From positions 5,828,001 to 5,892,000 of the forward strand of contig JAGGNK010010225.1 of the NCBI GenBank assembly GCA_017590115.1: a DNA stretch of 64,000 nucleotides. The letters run 5' to 3'. This DNA is from Montifringilla adamsi (lineage: Eukaryota > Chordata > Aves > Passeriformes > Passeridae). Made by a program: the position numbers and the translations under genes. Below, piece after piece: positions 61,907 to 64,000 of this stretch (position 1 is the stretch's first letter; each line of letters opens with the position of its first letter). Under the pieces are notes generated by a model, which was not told the origin of the DNA, made no database searches, and was given only the letters and a program-made list of their open reading frames with translations.

Positions 61907-64000
61907 TTGTGGAAACACTTAGAGTGTGTGAAATGCATGTAGACTTTGCTGGCAGAGAAAGGCAGGCAGCAGGTAAAGTGGGGTGGCCTGCTGGTGCTGC
62001 AGCAAAATGGTACTGGCAGCAGCACCTTCCACAAACATGCCAAGATGACCAAAGAAAACTGCCCTGTTTTGCCATTACCTTGAAGCAGAATTGTCATCAC
62101 ATGCTATCATAAACACACAGGGAATTAAAAAACAAAATAGTCTGAAATTAATATTCTGAAGACCATTAATGATGATGCTATATGACACTGTGACATCCAG
62201 AAAGCTACACAGATTTCAGGAAGAAAATGCAAATGTATAGAACACCCCTGCCCTATTTTTTTAAAAAAGAAAGCCAATTGAATCCAAAAGATTCAGTGTA
62301 GGGATGAAAAATAGAACAGAACTGTCTCAGATAGGCAGTCTTTGGTGATACTTAGCATTGAAAAACATTAACAAATAATACTCTTAAAATATCCCTCAGT
62401 TTTTTCTAACAATGTTTATGTGATTTGTATAAGTTTTTTGTGCATTTCTAGTAGGAACGTTTCTTCACAGGAACATTCACAAAGATAAAAATTGCATGAT
62501 ACTTTATTGTAATTTATTATAGGAGAGTTTTTATGTTAAAAGCTATGCCAGCACATTTTCAGCAATACAAAGCTCACTTTAGATTCATCTGCAAACAGAA
62601 ATATTGCCATCTGACCTCAGTATATAGTCAAATGAATTATGAATATTTTATATCAAATATCTGTTTGAGAGACTGCAGCTGAGCTAATACCTTCCAAATA
62701 ACAAACATAAGAAGAAATCATGGTAATTATAAATTCTTAGTCCTTTCTAGATGCTTACAGCAATAGATGGTTAATGCTGTCAGAGAATGTTTACCATCAT
62801 GAATAAGTTACTCTTTTAAAATATCTTTGTGAGGTGCCTTTGATGGGCAGATTTCCAGTTTTGAAAGTTTTTCTGTCTCAGTAGCCATATTCTGTTCTAG
62901 TAAATAATGTAGGGAGCTGAATGTAGTAGTAAATAAGTTAAGGTAATATTGATGGTTTGTCTGAAAGAAGTTGGGCAGTTTTTGAAAACTGTTGGTATAA
63001 TGTAAGTATGGCAACTGCTAGTAGGCATCAAAAAAAGCTCTTGCAAGTTCAAGGGTCTTTCAGAAAAAATTGAGCTTTCCTCATTGATACTGTTTTTACT
63101 GAGTCAGATCTGTTCACGGAGAAGGAGAATGTTTCAGGAAGTAATTATTATTCGTAATGAACTGTGGAAAGTGTTGGACTGTGCTAACAGATTTGCTTGA
63201 ACTCAATTTCTTTTACTGGACCTAACGTCCTGAGAAACTTCCATGGCCTCCAGAAAAGCAAGAGTTTCAGCAGTGCTAGAATATTAAACTAGACCTATTC
63301 TAATTAAGGTAACTGCCAAATAATTTGTGACAGTTGTGTTTAATGGCTCCAGTTATTTGAAATGCGAGTTAAATGTTCTTTAAAATCTTAAAACTGATCA
63401 TCAGCAGTGTAGTCAAACACGGGCAGCCAGTTAGGCAGTGGGTCTGGGCTGGAGGCAGCATGATCCCGTGATGGTGAAGGATTTAGCTGTTTGGGTTGCA
63501 GGTTCTATTTAAATAGATGTTCCCTGTACCTTTGCCAGAAGGGGCAATGAATATGATGGAAATTTGAGCTTGGGTGGTTGGATAATTTCAATTGCATTGG
63601 CCTCGTGTGGGGAGTCCTACCTATGGGAAGATGCATCTGCAGAAGGGAATGCAGTGCTGCAGGTCTCACCTGTTAGAGGAGCTCTGAACACCTCTGGGGC
63701 TAGACTCCATCATACCCTTGTCCACCTCAGCTTTGATGGTTTCCATAGAAAGGCTCAGGAATCAACAGGCAATGAAAGTTACCTTTTTTTTTTCTTTTTT
63801 TTTTTTTCTTTTCAGGAAGTGTTTTAAAACTACAAACCTCTTTTCTATACGCTTATCATGCAGCTTTCTACTGCAAACACATATAGGCATTATTGTTCTT
63901 AATAATTTCTGCTGCCAAGTCATCTATGCCAATAAGGATAATATGACATTCTTGAGTCAACTGGACTGTTTAGTTCTATACACTCCTAGGCCTAAAACAA
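61907..64000. other. Unique non-coding sequence to window end
   Basis: An inverted repeat GGTGCTGC / GCAGCACC (61993-62000, 62019-62026) with an 18-base loop lies near the start. A T-rich tract is at 63784-63813, followed by a CTTTTCAG word. An 87-codon frame (63564-63827) reads into that tract and has no domain. Nothing else was recognised. Confidence 0.5.
63784..63813. repeat. T-rich tract
   Basis: About 30 bases of T with two C residues, followed by TCAG. It resembles a splice-acceptor pyrimidine tract, but no exon can be supported after it. Confidence 0.8.

Noticed and set aside
63564..63827. 87-codon frame ending in a phenylalanine run
   Set aside because: The run is the T-rich tract read as protein, and the rest matches no family.

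Overview
This window looks like vertebrate nuclear DNA from a bird, most likely a neoavian or passerine species. The base composition is AT-rich. CpG is scarce outside a few patches, and homopolymer and short tandem tracts are frequent. The recognisable interspersed repeats are chicken-repeat-1 (CR1) LINE fragments and one solo long terminal repeat of the avian ERVL type (TguLTR5-like, matched from memory of the family). No Alu, B1/B2 or L1 sequence is visible. The recognisable repeats cover only about 3 percent of the window, which fits a bird.

I find no protein-coding gene, rRNA, convincing tRNA or CRISPR array. The longest ATG-started frame (188 codons, 30523-31089) lies almost wholly inside the LTR and is not a gene. 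Two other frames (26741-27046 minus, 34325-34588 plus) are pieces of CR1 reverse transcriptase, and a third (47187-47405 plus) belongs to an older CR1/L3-like copy. The remaining frames are short, overlap on both strands and show no domain I recognise. The window is best read as intergenic or deep intronic DNA.

Layout: 1-24.6 kb is AT-rich unique sequence with one perfect-length 38-bp tandem duplication (4.25 kb) and an A46 tract (23.3 kb). The 24.6-27.1 kb interval is the busiest part, with two minus-strand CR1 fragments flanking two separate local duplications. The 30.6-31.25 kb interval is the solo LTR, and 34.4-34.7 kb is a plus-strand CR1 tail. The 36.8-45 kb interval holds long T and pyrimidine tracts and an AT hairpin cluster. 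The 46.9-47.4 kb interval is the ancient CR1 remnant, followed by a G-poor A/C tract. The 51-54.5 kb interval keeps more CpG than the rest and includes one weak exon-like frame. The 56.64-57.13 kb interval is a sharply bounded GC-rich, CpG-rich block of unknown origin. A 108-codon open frame at 61.58-61.91 kb is the other unexplained candidate.

I saw no evidence for a new biological system. The items most worth checking are the GC-rich island, the CpG-retaining block with its exon-like frame, the 61.6 kb frame and the clustered duplications near 25-26 kb. All identifications were made by eye. No composition, alignment or database value was computed.
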